Positions 46,761 through 55,608 of a stretch of 64,000 bases of DNA are shown in pieces. Source of the DNA: Legionella erythra. GTDB taxonomy: Bacteria > Pseudomonadota > Gammaproteobacteria > Legionellales > Legionellaceae. The stretch spans positions 1-64,000 of the forward strand of contig NZ_LNYA01000032.1 of the NCBI RefSeq assembly GCF_001467615.1, given 5' to 3'. The notes under the pieces were generated by a model. It saw only the letters and a program-made list of their open reading frames with translations, was not told where the DNA came from and searched no databases. The position numbers were made by a program, and so were the translations under genes. Position 1 is the stretch's first letter, and every line of letters begins with the position of its first letter.

Positions 46761-46792
46761 AAAAATCCAATGGCGAAAGCCATTGGATTTGA
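46761..46792 (-). terminator. rho-independent terminator of the DUF2147 gene
   Basis: A perfect 12-bp stem (46763-46774 with 46779-46790) and GAAA loop. On the minus strand the 3' arm runs into a T-rich tract (ATTTTTTATTT), as expected after the gene that ends at 46804. It may also stop the convergent F-box transcript. Confidence 0.85.
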
Positions 46793-46803
46793 TTGATCAG
46801 TGA

Positions 46804-47232
46804 TTATCTCACCCAAACCTGGGTACGACCAAGCACAGAAACACCCACGTAACCGCGGACGTATAATTTGTTGCCTTTTAATGTCATTTTGGCTCGGTAA
46901 ACTTTACCGGTTTTTGGATCAAGGATTTGGCCGCCATCCCACTCACCATTGCCTTTGTCTTTCAAACCCCAGACAAATCGCAGGCCTTGAATGGGTTTGC
47001 CTTTAAAGCCGCCCGGGCATTTGGAGCAAATACCGGTGTCGCCGGCTTGGGGGTATACTTTAACGATGGTACCGCTTAAGGTATTGCCTGACACATTGAT
47101 ACGAACCACAGCGCGTTTTTTACCGGTGACATCATCGATGGTGGTCCAGGTACCGGCAGGTGAAGCAGCCATGACGGCAGGAACAAACAACATCATGAGG
47201 ATCACTGCAAACAACGATTTCAACTGTTCCAT
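46804..47232 (-). CDS. DUF2147 secreted protein
   Basis: A 142-residue protein with a signal peptide (about 1-22, ending AVMAAS). The mature part begins SPAGTWTTIDDVTGKKRAVVRI, then GICSKCPGGFKGKPIQGL and YRAKMTLKGNKLYVRGYVG. This is the DUF2147 pattern of small periplasmic proteins with a beta-barrel-like fold; the function is unknown. The Cys pair CSKC may form a disulfide. It has its own terminator downstream. Confidence 0.86.
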   Translation of the reverse strand: MEQLKSLFAVILMMLFVPAVMAASPAGTWTTIDDVTGKKRAVVRINVSGNTLSGTIVKVYPQAGDTGICSKCPGGFKGKPIQGLRFVWGLKDKGNGEWDGGQILDPKTGKVYRAKMTLKGNKLYVRGYVGVSVLGRTQVWVR

Positions 47233-47312
47233 GAAATTTCTCCTTGATTTTCATCAATGAAAGAATAGGCCAGGTTGGCTGGCTTTGCAATTATTTGCTG
47301 CTCCTCTTGCAA

Positions 47313-50300
47313 TTATTCCACATCAAGAGGAGTAAACAGCACATCCAAGTCCTGATCCGTTAATAACTCCTGTCGACTGCTGTTATCCGCAAGGATGCCT
47401 TCAAATAAGGCCCGTTTACGGGATTGCATGGCAAGAATCGCCTCCTCTACGGTTCCGCGGGTAATGAGTTTGTAAACAAAGACCGGATTTTCCTGGCCAA
47501 TGCGGTGGCTTCGATCGGTTGCCTGCTCTTCGGCGGCAGGATTCCACCAGGGATCATAATGGATCACCGTATCCGCGCGCGTCAGATTTAACCCCGTCCC
47601 CCCAGCCTTCAGGCTGATTAAGAAAATGGGCACCTGCCCTTGCTGGAACTGATTAACCAGTTCCTGTCGGTTCTGAGTCTGGCCTGTCAATTTCAGGTAG
47701 GCGTAACGCCGCCGGTCCAATTGTTCTTCAATGAGTTTCAGCATGGAGGTAAACTGCGAAAACACCAGAATCCTGCGGCCCTCGTCCACCAGGTTGTCGA
47801 GCAAATCAAGCAGTGCATCGAGTTTGGCTGAAAACCCATGGGCGATGGCAGCACCCGGTATGGGAAGCAGGCGCGGATCGCAACAGACCTGTCTTAGTTT
47901 AAGCAAGGCATCCAGCAAGACAATATGGCTTTTCCCCATCCCCTGGCGGGCAATTGCATCCCTGACTTTTTTCTCCATGCTGATGCGGATGGCTTCATAC
48001 AGATCGCGTTGATTACCTGCGAGTTCAACCAGGCGCACCATTTCTGTTTTAGGCGGCAATTCGCTGGCCACCTGATTTTTATTGCGTCTTAACATAAAAG
48101 GACGCACCCTTGCGGCTAATAATTCACGCCGCGCCTCATCCCCGTCTTTTTCAATAGGCGTTTTAAAAAAGCGTCGGAATTGCCTGGCATCCCCGAGCAA
48201 CCCAGGCATTAAGAAATGGAACAGGGACCACAATTCACCCAAATGATTTTCAAGCGGCGTCCCGGAGAGACACAACCGATGCGTGGCCTTCACCTGCTGA
48301 ATGATCTGGGTGGTTTTGGCACGGGCATTTTTAATGGATTGCGCCTCATCCAAAATGAGGTAGTAAAACGGGTAATCAACAAAACGGCTTTTATCACGCT
48401 GAATCAACCCGTAGGTTGAAATGACCAAATCATAGCCGTCAAATTCATCCTGATGCCGCTCCTGGCCATGGAAAATGAGCACCTTCAGTTCCGGCGTGAA
48501 TCGTTTGGCTTCTTCAAACCAATTGACCACAAGGCTGGTGGGCGCCACGATTAAACTAGCATTTTGAAGGCGGCCCTGTTCCTTTTCAAGCTGCATGTGG
48601 GCAAGCGTTTGAACGGTTTTACCCAAGCCCATGTCATCGGCCAGCACCCCGCCTAAACGGCTCTCCCGCAGCAATTGCAACCAGTTTAACCCCTGTTGCT
48701 GGTAATCGCGAAGCATGGCTCTTAAACCAGCCGGCGGCTTGACCTGCTCAAGGCGTGACAAATCAACCAGCTTTTGCAGTTGCATTCTTATCTTTTCACC
48801 GCCATGCCAACGCAAGGCTGCGGCAGCTAAAGCCTGCTCGGTTTCACGGATAAGTATGAGCTGGTGGCGGCTGATAGTAAGACTGTCCCCCTCGTGAAGG
48901 GAACGGGTGCCGTATTGGATTAAAAAATTCACCAGGGGTTTAATGCGCCCCAGATTGACACGCAGGGCCTTGCCATTGGCTAAAGACAATTTAACCATTT
49001 GATCATCCGGTAACTGCTGAATATCGGTTGATTGCCATTGGTTAATTAATGCCGCAACAACCGGCACGATATTAACCGGTTTGCCTCCCACCAGAATGCC
49101 TAATTGGTAGGAAAAGAAATCATTGCCCTGCTCTTTAAAATCGGAATACCACTCCACCTGCTCCTCATCGACGATTTCTTCATAGACGGGATGCAGAAAT
49201 TCCACCTGCCATTGTTTGCTTTTCAGCAGGGGAATGACCTGTTGGTACAAGCGTGCCAAATCGTCTTCCTGATGATAATGGCTTAAAACCTCAAGATCCA
49301 GGGTCTTGAGATCAAAGGACAGGCGCTCGTCAACTGACGCTTTCCTTAAATTCAGGATTTGGCTAATGTCCTGCCATTGTTGCTTTTCAAGCGCAAAATC
49401 CCGCTCCAGACGTATCAAGTGCTGCCCTTCCTCAAACACGGTAAAGTAGCACGGGTCATCCGCTTTGAATTCAAACCCTGAATAATCAAATGCAAGGTGC
49501 ACATAAAATAATACAGCCGGCTGTTGATTGCCTATGGATAGCGATTGCCCCTGTTCGGCTGCATCAAACCGGACAATACCGCGCGGCTTACCGCGGCGTA
49601 TTTGCCGCTGAGGGAATGTGTTAGGTAAGGGTAAGGTGTCATTCATGCTTCGGATGGTTTCAATTACCACGCCCACCGCCTCCAATGCCACCGGCGGCAT
49701 GGATAAAATTTGCTTTAGCTGGGCTAAAGGAACCGGGATATTGATTAAACCGCATTCATCGCCGACTGGATCAATGTACCAGAGTTTATCCAGGAACAAA
49801 TAATTCAGGGTTTCTTGCCCGTGCATCAGTACCGGCCGCTGATGACCGTCTTTTTCCAGTTGCCAGTGAAGCTTAGGCTTAAGGCTGTCGCCCCAATGCA
49901 ACAAACGCTCCTCATCCCCATAACGGTAGGCACGCTGGGTTTTTATAATCTTTTCCAGCAGTTCACTGTTACGGATAGGCAGCCGTTCAAAGTTGCCCTG
50001 GATACGGCCTTTGAGCTGCAATTGCGCGATGATGTCTTCGTCATCCTCGGTAAAAAATTGCCGGCGGCTTTCCGTCACGGTAGTAAACAGATTCATTTTC
50101 CCTAAACTGCGGCGTTTGAGACGTTTTGCCAAAGCCAGCCTGACCATGACCAGGTCTTCGTGCGGGCCGTGTTCAAATGAGAGAAGATAAGTCACCACGT
50201 GCGTACCTGTCTGCTCGACCGATGGTTGTTGATCACGCAGGGTATGCAACCATTCGTTTAAGGTCTGGCCCGGCTTTTCAGACGCCGGGGCAGGGATAGT

Positions 50301-50576
50301 GATTTGTTCCTTAATCTGCAAAGCCAATAAGCTGGCTGCCGCGTGTTTGCAATTGGCCGCATAAGAGCAAGTACAATGAGCCGGTTTGGCCGGCCAGGCT
50401 TTCAAGTCAATATGCACATCATAAATCTGATGGGAGCGGCCCTTGACGCGTGCCTTTAAAAGACCATCGCTTAAACGAATATTAAGGACAAAGCCGCGCT
50501 GCTGATAATCCTGGCCATGCATCAACACGGAAGGAAGAAAAACATCGGCCATCCGTGATAAGGCATCCTTTAACAT
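47313..50576 (-). CDS. SNF2-family helicase with SWIM zinc finger
   Basis: A 1087-residue SF2 ATPase. At the N-terminus a SWIM motif (C68, C70, C76, H78 in CTCSYAANCKH) can bind zinc and nucleic acid or protein. In the C-terminal half the SNF2 motor has DDMGLGKTVQTL (Walker A), ILDEAQSIKN (DEAQ, Walker B), LSGTPLENHLGELWSLFHFL, and later SLKAGGTGLNLTRA and the Q-rich DRSHRIGQ. It is a DNA-stimulated translocase of the HepA/RapA-like or phage-defence-related SNF2 type. The exact role is unknown. No partner genes are adjacent. Confidence 0.9.
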   Translation of the reverse strand: MLKDALSRMADVFLPSVLMHGQDYQQRGFVLNIRLSDGLLKARVKGRSHQIYDVHIDLKAWPAKPAHCTCSYAANCKHAAASLLALQIKEQITIPAPASEKPGQTLNEWLHTLRDQQPSVEQTGTHVVTYLLSFEHGPHEDLVMVRLALAKRLKRRSLGKMNLFTTVTESRRQFFTEDDEDIIAQLQLKGRIQGNFERLPIRNSELLEKIIKTQRAYRYGDEERLLHWGDSLKPKLHWQLEKDGHQRPVLMHGQETLNYLFLDKLWYIDPVGDECGLINIPVPLAQLKQILSMPPVALEAVGVVIETIRSMNDTLPLPNTFPQRQIRRGKPRGIVRFDAAEQGQSLSIGNQQPAVLFYVHLAFDYSGFEFKADDPCYFTVFEEGQHLIRLERDFALEKQQWQDISQILNLRKASVDERLSFDLKTLDLEVLSHYHQEDDLARLYQQVIPLLKSKQWQVEFLHPVYEEIVDEEQVEWYSDFKEQGNDFFSYQLGILVGGKPVNIVPVVAALINQWQSTDIQQLPDDQMVKLSLANGKALRVNLGRIKPLVNFLIQYGTRSLHEGDSLTISRHQLILIRETEQALAAAALRWHGGEKIRMQLQKLVDLSRLEQVKPPAGLRAMLRDYQQQGLNWLQLLRESRLGGVLADDMGLGKTVQTLAHMQLEKEQGRLQNASLIVAPTSLVVNWFEEAKRFTPELKVLIFHGQERHQDEFDGYDLVISTYGLIQRDKSRFVDYPFYYLILDEAQSIKNARAKTTQIIQQVKATHRLCLSGTPLENHLGELWSLFHFLMPGLLGDARQFRRFFKTPIEKDGDEARRELLAARVRPFMLRRNKNQVASELPPKTEMVRLVELAGNQRDLYEAIRISMEKKVRDAIARQGMGKSHIVLLDALLKLRQVCCDPRLLPIPGAAIAHGFSAKLDALLDLLDNLVDEGRRILVFSQFTSMLKLIEEQLDRRRYAYLKLTGQTQNRQELVNQFQQGQVPIFLISLKAGGTGLNLTRADTVIHYDPWWNPAAEEQATDRSHRIGQENPVFVYKLITRGTVEEAILAMQSRKRALFEGILADNSSRQELLTDQDLDVLFTPLDVE

Positions 50577-50645
50577 AAGGTATCTACATTTGCCAAAGTT
50601 AAACCGATCATTCTAGCAAATTTTATCGATGCAATACAGTTGCCG

Positions 50646-50681
50646 TGCTGAAACAAACAATCTGCACTGTTTGTTTCAGCA
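50646..50681. terminator. 14-bp perfect inverted repeat, possible terminator
   Basis: TGCTGAAACAAACA (50646-50659) pairs with 50668-50681 around an eight-base loop. It lies between the stop of one minus-strand gene and the start of the SNF2 gene. No T-run follows, so it may be a rho-dependent or processing hairpin. Confidence 0.5.
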
Positions 50682-50691
50682 GGATGACCGC

Positions 50692-52335
50692 TTAATTGGA
50701 GCAGGAATAATTGAACGAAGGGCCTGGCGCATCATCGTCTTCCATAGTCGATTGGACCGTGGTCGAACCCACGTTCGTTTGGGGACTATCGTCCTGATCA
50801 AACGTGTCATCCTGGCCTGTTCCGTTCGTGTCTTTGGTGTTCGGCCCCTCCATCAAAAGTCCTGAACGCTGGTCAGTCGAGGCGCCTGGGTGAGAAAAGA
50901 ACGTGCTTCCGGGTACCGGGTTTGCCGCCATCCGCCCAAAATCGCCAAAGGAATGGTTAAGCCGCAGCCTGAAATTCCTGCGGATGTCATCATATTCATC
51001 CTTCGGTGAGGCGACCAGTGACTCCGTCGCGAGAGATTTTGTGTGCAGCAACTCTTCCTGAGCTTCTGGTGGACAAACACAGAGATAGCCGTCACTGTTC
51101 TTGAACGTTTTGCAATCCATGCTGAGCAGCAACAGCAGCTCCTGCATCGTCGCCGTGGGTTCGAGGCCGCCATGATACATTGAATCATTGACTCTGGATT
51201 TTTCTACACTGGAACCGTCATAATGACGCATTTCTGAAGCCAGGCAATAAATGTACTTGACAAAATCACCCGATAAAATCGCTTTTTCCATCGCGGGAAA
51301 CTGCGGTTCAACAATTTGAATCTGGTAGTCGAGCATCAATAAGGTAATGAGCCAGGCCCGATTAATTTGCGGAGACCATTTTTTGTCATCGCAATTAAGG
51401 TATGCGCCCTCTCCCGGATTTTTTTTGACCTTGGCCAGTACGCTGCGGGAAGAACCGATCCAGGCCACCGGTTGCTGCCCAGACTTCCTGATCAGGGCGT
51501 CAAATAAATAAATTTTTATCAATTCGAATTGAAATTCGTCGGCCTTGAATGGTTTCTCATACTTCATAAGTTCCTGCAATTTAATTACGCAGCTTTTTTC
51601 AGCAACACTCCATTGCGGCAACTCGTAAAGGATACGTCCAAATAATAAACCACCCAGTTCATTGGTCAATAAAAATTCACCTGACTTAAGCAATTTGACA
51701 ATTTCTTTCTTATCTTCATGAAGAATCTGAGCCAATTGGTTGTTAGGGTATTTTTCTGCAAAATACTGTAAGGGTTTAAGATTCTCTTTAAGCTTCGGCC
51801 ACTGTTTCATGTAAGCGTGTGCCGCCAGAGCAAAATAGGATGACTCAGAAGCCGTTTTAGTGTAGAAGCCGCCCTTCCTTAATTTTAAAGTCGTACACGC
51901 CTCCTCTTCATCATCAGATTCAGAGTGATTATCATCGGAATCAAAGGGCTCGGGCGTTTGAAGAATAGCTTGAAAGGGATTAAAAATAGCTAAAAAATCC
52001 TGGGATTTTGCCTTTTCAACCCGCAGATAGATGGCTAAAATCTCGGCTGCCTTTTTCTCAGCGGCAGGCAGCATATCGCTTATTGTTTGCTTATAGCTAT
52101 TTAGCTGGCCCTTCAATTTGACAATGCGGGCTAGTTCCTCGTGGGTTGCGAATTGCTCAAGCGCATCTAGCTTGGTCTTTAGTTTTTCTGCCAGTGTCAG
52201 GGGGGTCATGGAAATGGCGTACATAACCAGAGAGGGCAGATTGGTTAATATTTTTTCAGACAAACGCAAATCCGCTTTGGCTGATTCCAGCGTGGTATTT
52301 TCCAACCACTGTATCAATATATCATAATTGGTCAT
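50692..52335 (-). CDS. effector-like protein, paralogue of the divergent neighbour
   Basis: A 547-residue soluble protein, unrecognised, from the ATG at 52335 (AGG eight bases upstream; ATG 52383 and TTG 52392 are longer options). It has an N-terminal helical half, an acidic stretch SDDNHSESDDEEEA, and a C-terminal half that aligns with the product of 52524-53939: AWIGSSRSV against IWLGTSRAV, then GEGAYLN, INRAWL, FPAMEKAILS and ATMQELLLLLS. The tail is disordered and acidic (DQDDSPQ, EDDDAPG), like many Dot/Icm substrates. A translocated role is inferred only from this and from the genus. Function unknown. Confidence 0.6.
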   Translation of the reverse strand: MTNYDILIQWLENTTLESAKADLRLSEKILTNLPSLVMYAISMTPLTLAEKLKTKLDALEQFATHEELARIVKLKGQLNSYKQTISDMLPAAEKKAAEILAIYLRVEKAKSQDFLAIFNPFQAILQTPEPFDSDDNHSESDDEEEACTTLKLRKGGFYTKTASESSYFALAAHAYMKQWPKLKENLKPLQYFAEKYPNNQLAQILHEDKKEIVKLLKSGEFLLTNELGGLLFGRILYELPQWSVAEKSCVIKLQELMKYEKPFKADEFQFELIKIYLFDALIRKSGQQPVAWIGSSRSVLAKVKKNPGEGAYLNCDDKKWSPQINRAWLITLLMLDYQIQIVEPQFPAMEKAILSGDFVKYIYCLASEMRHYDGSSVEKSRVNDSMYHGGLEPTATMQELLLLLSMDCKTFKNSDGYLCVCPPEAQEELLHTKSLATESLVASPKDEYDDIRRNFRLRLNHSFGDFGRMAANPVPGSTFFSHPGASTDQRSGLLMEGPNTKDTNGTGQDDTFDQDDSPQTNVGSTTVQSTMEDDDAPGPSFNYSCSN

Positions 52336-52523
52336 AGCAACTACCTGAGTGGAAAATGTCAAAAGCGGTGAGCCAAGGCTCATGCTGTACAAGAATCATT
52401 TAAACACATGATGTACATTTTGAATACAAACATGTCGAAAAAATAAGAAATCTTTAGATTATCTTTACAAGATAAGCGTAAAATTGTAAATTGTGCGCAC
52501 AAATATTGCACATTTCAGGCCTT

Positions 52524-53939
52524 ATGGACACAGAACAGGTTTTCCAAGAATTGCAACTTCACAGTAATCGACTTGATCAATTAATCAAGGACATTGCGCA
52601 ATTCGACAGTCATCATCCAATGGATTACCTTCAATCCCTTGAGGAGACGATTGATCATTTGCTGACTGAATACAGTAATCGCTTGCAGCCCCATAGTTTT
52701 GATGGTGGGAGCAAGACCGAAATTCCAGAGCCCGAATCCTCTGCTTCGACAACCTGTCTCACCGCTGCGGATGTAGATATCATGGCGACGATTTGTCGCA
52801 AAAAGCTTGAAACATGCCGCAACCAATATGGACCATTCTGCCTGAGAGCAGAACAAATAACCAGGCGATTAATCACCGACTTTCAAAAGACGCATCGCTT
52901 CCTGCAGGACTATTACGCTTCAGGGACGTTTGGCCAGGATAAAAAAAATACCCAGCTTCTGTTTAGTTCCCTCCATTCTTCGAGCTTTACGCATTACCTC
53001 AGCGATCAAATAAATACCTGGGAAGCCATCCGCCTCCATCTTCCCACCCTTCATCAAGTAAGTGGCGGTAAAAAAAATAAGCACAATGCACTCACGACTC
53101 TCCTTAATCCCGATAATATCGAATTTATGGACGCCATCGAGTATGGTTACCTTGGGATGCATGACGAAATAGGGCAACTCGCCATATTGAGACTCCGGGA
53201 GATATTTAATACCAGTCCAAAAAAAATAGAACGGGTCCATGCGTTCAAATTATTGAGTGGCTACTTGCCATTGCAGGTCAAAGACGCCCCATTGGCCATT
53301 GATATGGCGGCGTTGGAAATAGAAATTCTGAAACTGGCTTTCTATGCTCTGATGTATCCCGATAACAAAACCATTTGGCTTGGCACATCACGCGCTGTTA
53401 ATGCCATGATTGAACACCATGCCGGTGAAGCCATCTATTTAAACCCTGATCCTAAAAAATTAAACTGGCAGTTAAACAAGGCCTGGCTTCTGGCTGCCCA
53501 GACGCTGGGTTATCAATTTGAATTGGTGGAGCAGCACTTTCCGAACATTGAAAAGGCCATATTAAGCCGCAATCCGGCCACACTCCTCATCGAGCTTGCA
53601 AAAGAAGTACGCCCCTCTCCTTTTGTTTCACAATACAATGGCAGCGATGCGCCCACGTCGACAACCCAGGAAGTACTCCTGTTGCTCAGTGCCGGCTGCA
53701 ACGTCAGTAAAGAAAGTAATGGGCGCATTACATTACTTCCCGGCGGTACCTCATCCCTGCCTTTAAAGACCCCTGTTTGGGCCTTATCAAAATCACACAG
53801 TTATACCTTCTTTGAGGCCTCGTCACCGCCTCCGCTTGCGCGGCGCGAAGACCATTTTATACCCCCGGGACAGGAAAAAGACAGTCAGTCTTTGGCTTTA
53901 CCCATTAAGGACGGTAAAGCGACAATCGGACTATTATGA
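52524..53939 (+). CDS. effector-like protein, paralogue of the divergent neighbour
   Basis: A 471-residue protein from the ATG at 52524, with CAGG before it; the TTG at 52491 is less likely. It reads divergently from its relative at 50692-52335 with a 188-base AT-rich spacer. The N-terminal half is helical and poor in recognisable motifs. The shared module (about residues 270-390) includes IWLGTSRAVNAMIEHHAGEAIYLN, LNKAWLLA, FPNIEKAILS and TTQEVLLLLSAGC. The tail, rich in Pro, Ser and Asp, has FFEASSPPPLARRED. It is neither a membrane protein nor obviously an enzyme. Confidence 0.6.
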   Translation: MDTEQVFQELQLHSNRLDQLIKDIAQFDSHHPMDYLQSLEETIDHLLTEYSNRLQPHSFDGGSKTEIPEPESSASTTCLTAADVDIMATICRKKLETCRNQYGPFCLRAEQITRRLITDFQKTHRFLQDYYASGTFGQDKKNTQLLFSSLHSSSFTHYLSDQINTWEAIRLHLPTLHQVSGGKKNKHNALTTLLNPDNIEFMDAIEYGYLGMHDEIGQLAILRLREIFNTSPKKIERVHAFKLLSGYLPLQVKDAPLAIDMAALEIEILKLAFYALMYPDNKTIWLGTSRAVNAMIEHHAGEAIYLNPDPKKLNWQLNKAWLLAAQTLGYQFELVEQHFPNIEKAILSRNPATLLIELAKEVRPSPFVSQYNGSDAPTSTTQEVLLLLSAGCNVSKESNGRITLLPGGTSSLPLKTPVWALSKSHSYTFFEASSPPPLARREDHFIPPGQEKDSQSLALPIKDGKATIGLL

Positions 53940-53977
53940 TAGTATAAGCCGTTCTGAATTAACCGAGCCTGCACGTC

Positions 53978-55597
53978 ATGAATAATACGCTTGATATACT
54001 GTTTGCCCAGGTCAATATGACCGTCGGGGCAATCGACGCCAATGCGCAAACGATAGCAACCATTGTTCAGGCTCAGCAATCCTCGCATGATATCCTGCTA
54101 TTCCCTGAGTTGGCATTGACGGGCTACCCCCCCGAAGATTTGCTGCTGCGTCCTGATTTTCACCGGCAAATAGACGAGGCGCTGCAGAGACTCGCAAAAG
54201 AAGTTGGCGATTGCCATGTCATCCTTGGCCATCCCTTGCTTGAAAACGGCAACTGCTTTAATGCCGCGAGCGTGCTTCATCGTGGTCAAATCATTGCCAG
54301 GTACTGCAAGCAGAAATTACCCAATTACGGTGTATTTGACGAAAGGCGTTATTTCACCCCGGGCCCAGAGACTGCCTGCATTCTCGAGATCAATGGTTAC
54401 AGGTTGGGGCTTTGCATCTGCGAAGACCTTTGGCAATCCGGTCCGGTTGAAGCAATACTGGCCGAGGGAGCCGATGGCATGCTCTGCCTCAATGCCTCTC
54501 CGTTTGATGCTGAAAAATATGAACGGCGCGTTGAATTATTATCGGCCTATGCCCGTCAGGGCCTGGCTATTTTTTATGTCAATTTAATCGGGGGCCAGGA
54601 TGAATTGCTGTTTGACGGCCAATCCTTAGCCTTTGATAACCAGGGCAACCTGTGTGCGCGGTTGCCGGCGTTTAAAGAAACGACCCAGTCGATCGCCTTT
54701 AACAAGAACCAGGTGTCAGGCCCACTGGAACCCCTGATGCATTCGACAGCCCTGCTTTACGAGGCATTGGTTTGTGCAGTACGTGACTATGTGAATAAAA
54801 ATCGCTTTCCCGGGGTGCTGCTTGGGCTTTCCGGCGGCATTGATTCCGCCCTCACCTTGGCCATTGCCGCCGATGCGCTTGGAGTATCGCGTGTTCATCC
54901 CGTGTTAATGCCTTCACGCTACACAGCGGACATGAGTGTCAGCGATGCCGAGCAACAACTGCAGACCATGCAGGTATCGGGTACCGTGCTTCCTATTGAA
55001 CCAGCCTTTCAAAGCCTGCTGTCTCTTTTAGCCCCAGCCTTTCATGGCTTGCCGACCGACACCACGGAAGAAAATCTGCAGGCCCGTATTCGCGGCGTGT
55101 TATTAATGGCTTTATCCAATAAAACCGGCAACATGGTGCTTGTGACCAGCAATAAAAGCGAAACTGCGGTGGGTTATGCCACCCTCTACGGCGACATGGC
55201 GGGAGGGTTTGCCGTATTGAAAGATGTACTCAAAACCCAGGTGTATGAACTGGCCACGTACCGTAACAGCTTATCGGATATTATTCCGCAACGGGTTATT
55301 GCGCGCCCCCCGTCAGCCGAACTGGCCCCTAATCAGACCGACCAGGACAGCTTACCGGATTATCCCACCCTGGATGCCATCATTCAGGATTACATGGTCA
55401 ATAATCTGGATGCCGAGACGATTATCCATAAAGGTTTCGCGCCTGCGGTGGTCCATCGCGTCATTCAGTTGATTCAACGCAATGAATACAAAAGACGGCA
55501 AGCTGCTCCCGGCCCAAAAGTCAGTGCTCGTGCTTTTGGCCGGGAGTGGCGCTACCCGATTACCAATGGCTTCAATCCCGAAAAAAAACCGGTTTGA
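53978..55597 (+). CDS. nadE: glutamine-dependent NAD+ synthetase
   Basis: A 539-residue two-domain enzyme that makes NAD+ from deamido-NAD+, ATP and glutamine. The N-terminal nitrilase-like domain supplies ammonia: LLFPELALTGYPPEDLL holds the Glu, QKLPNYGVFDE the Lys, and GLCICEDLW the Cys. The C-terminal synthetase has the ATP-PPi loop LGLSGGIDSALTLAIA and LVTSNKSETAVGYATLYGDMAGGF. The length is typical of the bacterial glutamine-dependent type. No strong box precedes the ATG. It converges on the coiled-coil gene 11 bases downstream. Confidence 0.95.
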   Translation: MNNTLDILFAQVNMTVGAIDANAQTIATIVQAQQSSHDILLFPELALTGYPPEDLLLRPDFHRQIDEALQRLAKEVGDCHVILGHPLLENGNCFNAASVLHRGQIIARYCKQKLPNYGVFDERRYFTPGPETACILEINGYRLGLCICEDLWQSGPVEAILAEGADGMLCLNASPFDAEKYERRVELLSAYARQGLAIFYVNLIGGQDELLFDGQSLAFDNQGNLCARLPAFKETTQSIAFNKNQVSGPLEPLMHSTALLYEALVCAVRDYVNKNRFPGVLLGLSGGIDSALTLAIAADALGVSRVHPVLMPSRYTADMSVSDAEQQLQTMQVSGTVLPIEPAFQSLLSLLAPAFHGLPTDTTEENLQARIRGVLLMALSNKTGNMVLVTSNKSETAVGYATLYGDMAGGFAVLKDVLKTQVYELATYRNSLSDIIPQRVIARPPSAELAPNQTDQDSLPDYPTLDAIIQDYMVNNLDAETIIHKGFAPAVVHRVIQLIQRNEYKRRQAAPGPKVSARAFGREWRYPITNGFNPEKKPV

Positions 55598-55608
55598 ATA
55601 AGTCTGGT

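Noticed and set aside
47301-47332. CTCCTCTTG...CAAGAGGAG inverted repeat at the end of the SNF2 gene
   Set aside because: It spans the last codons and the stop, has a 14-base loop and no T-run, so it is unlikely to be a terminator.
47313-50576. SNF2 gene as part of a phage-defence island
   Set aside because: Standard SNF2-SWIM protein without nuclease, methylase or other defence genes beside it.
52478-52494. GTAAA-ATT-GTAAA as a CpxR box before the 52524 gene
   Set aside because: CpxR sites need about six bases between the GTAAA words; here there are three.
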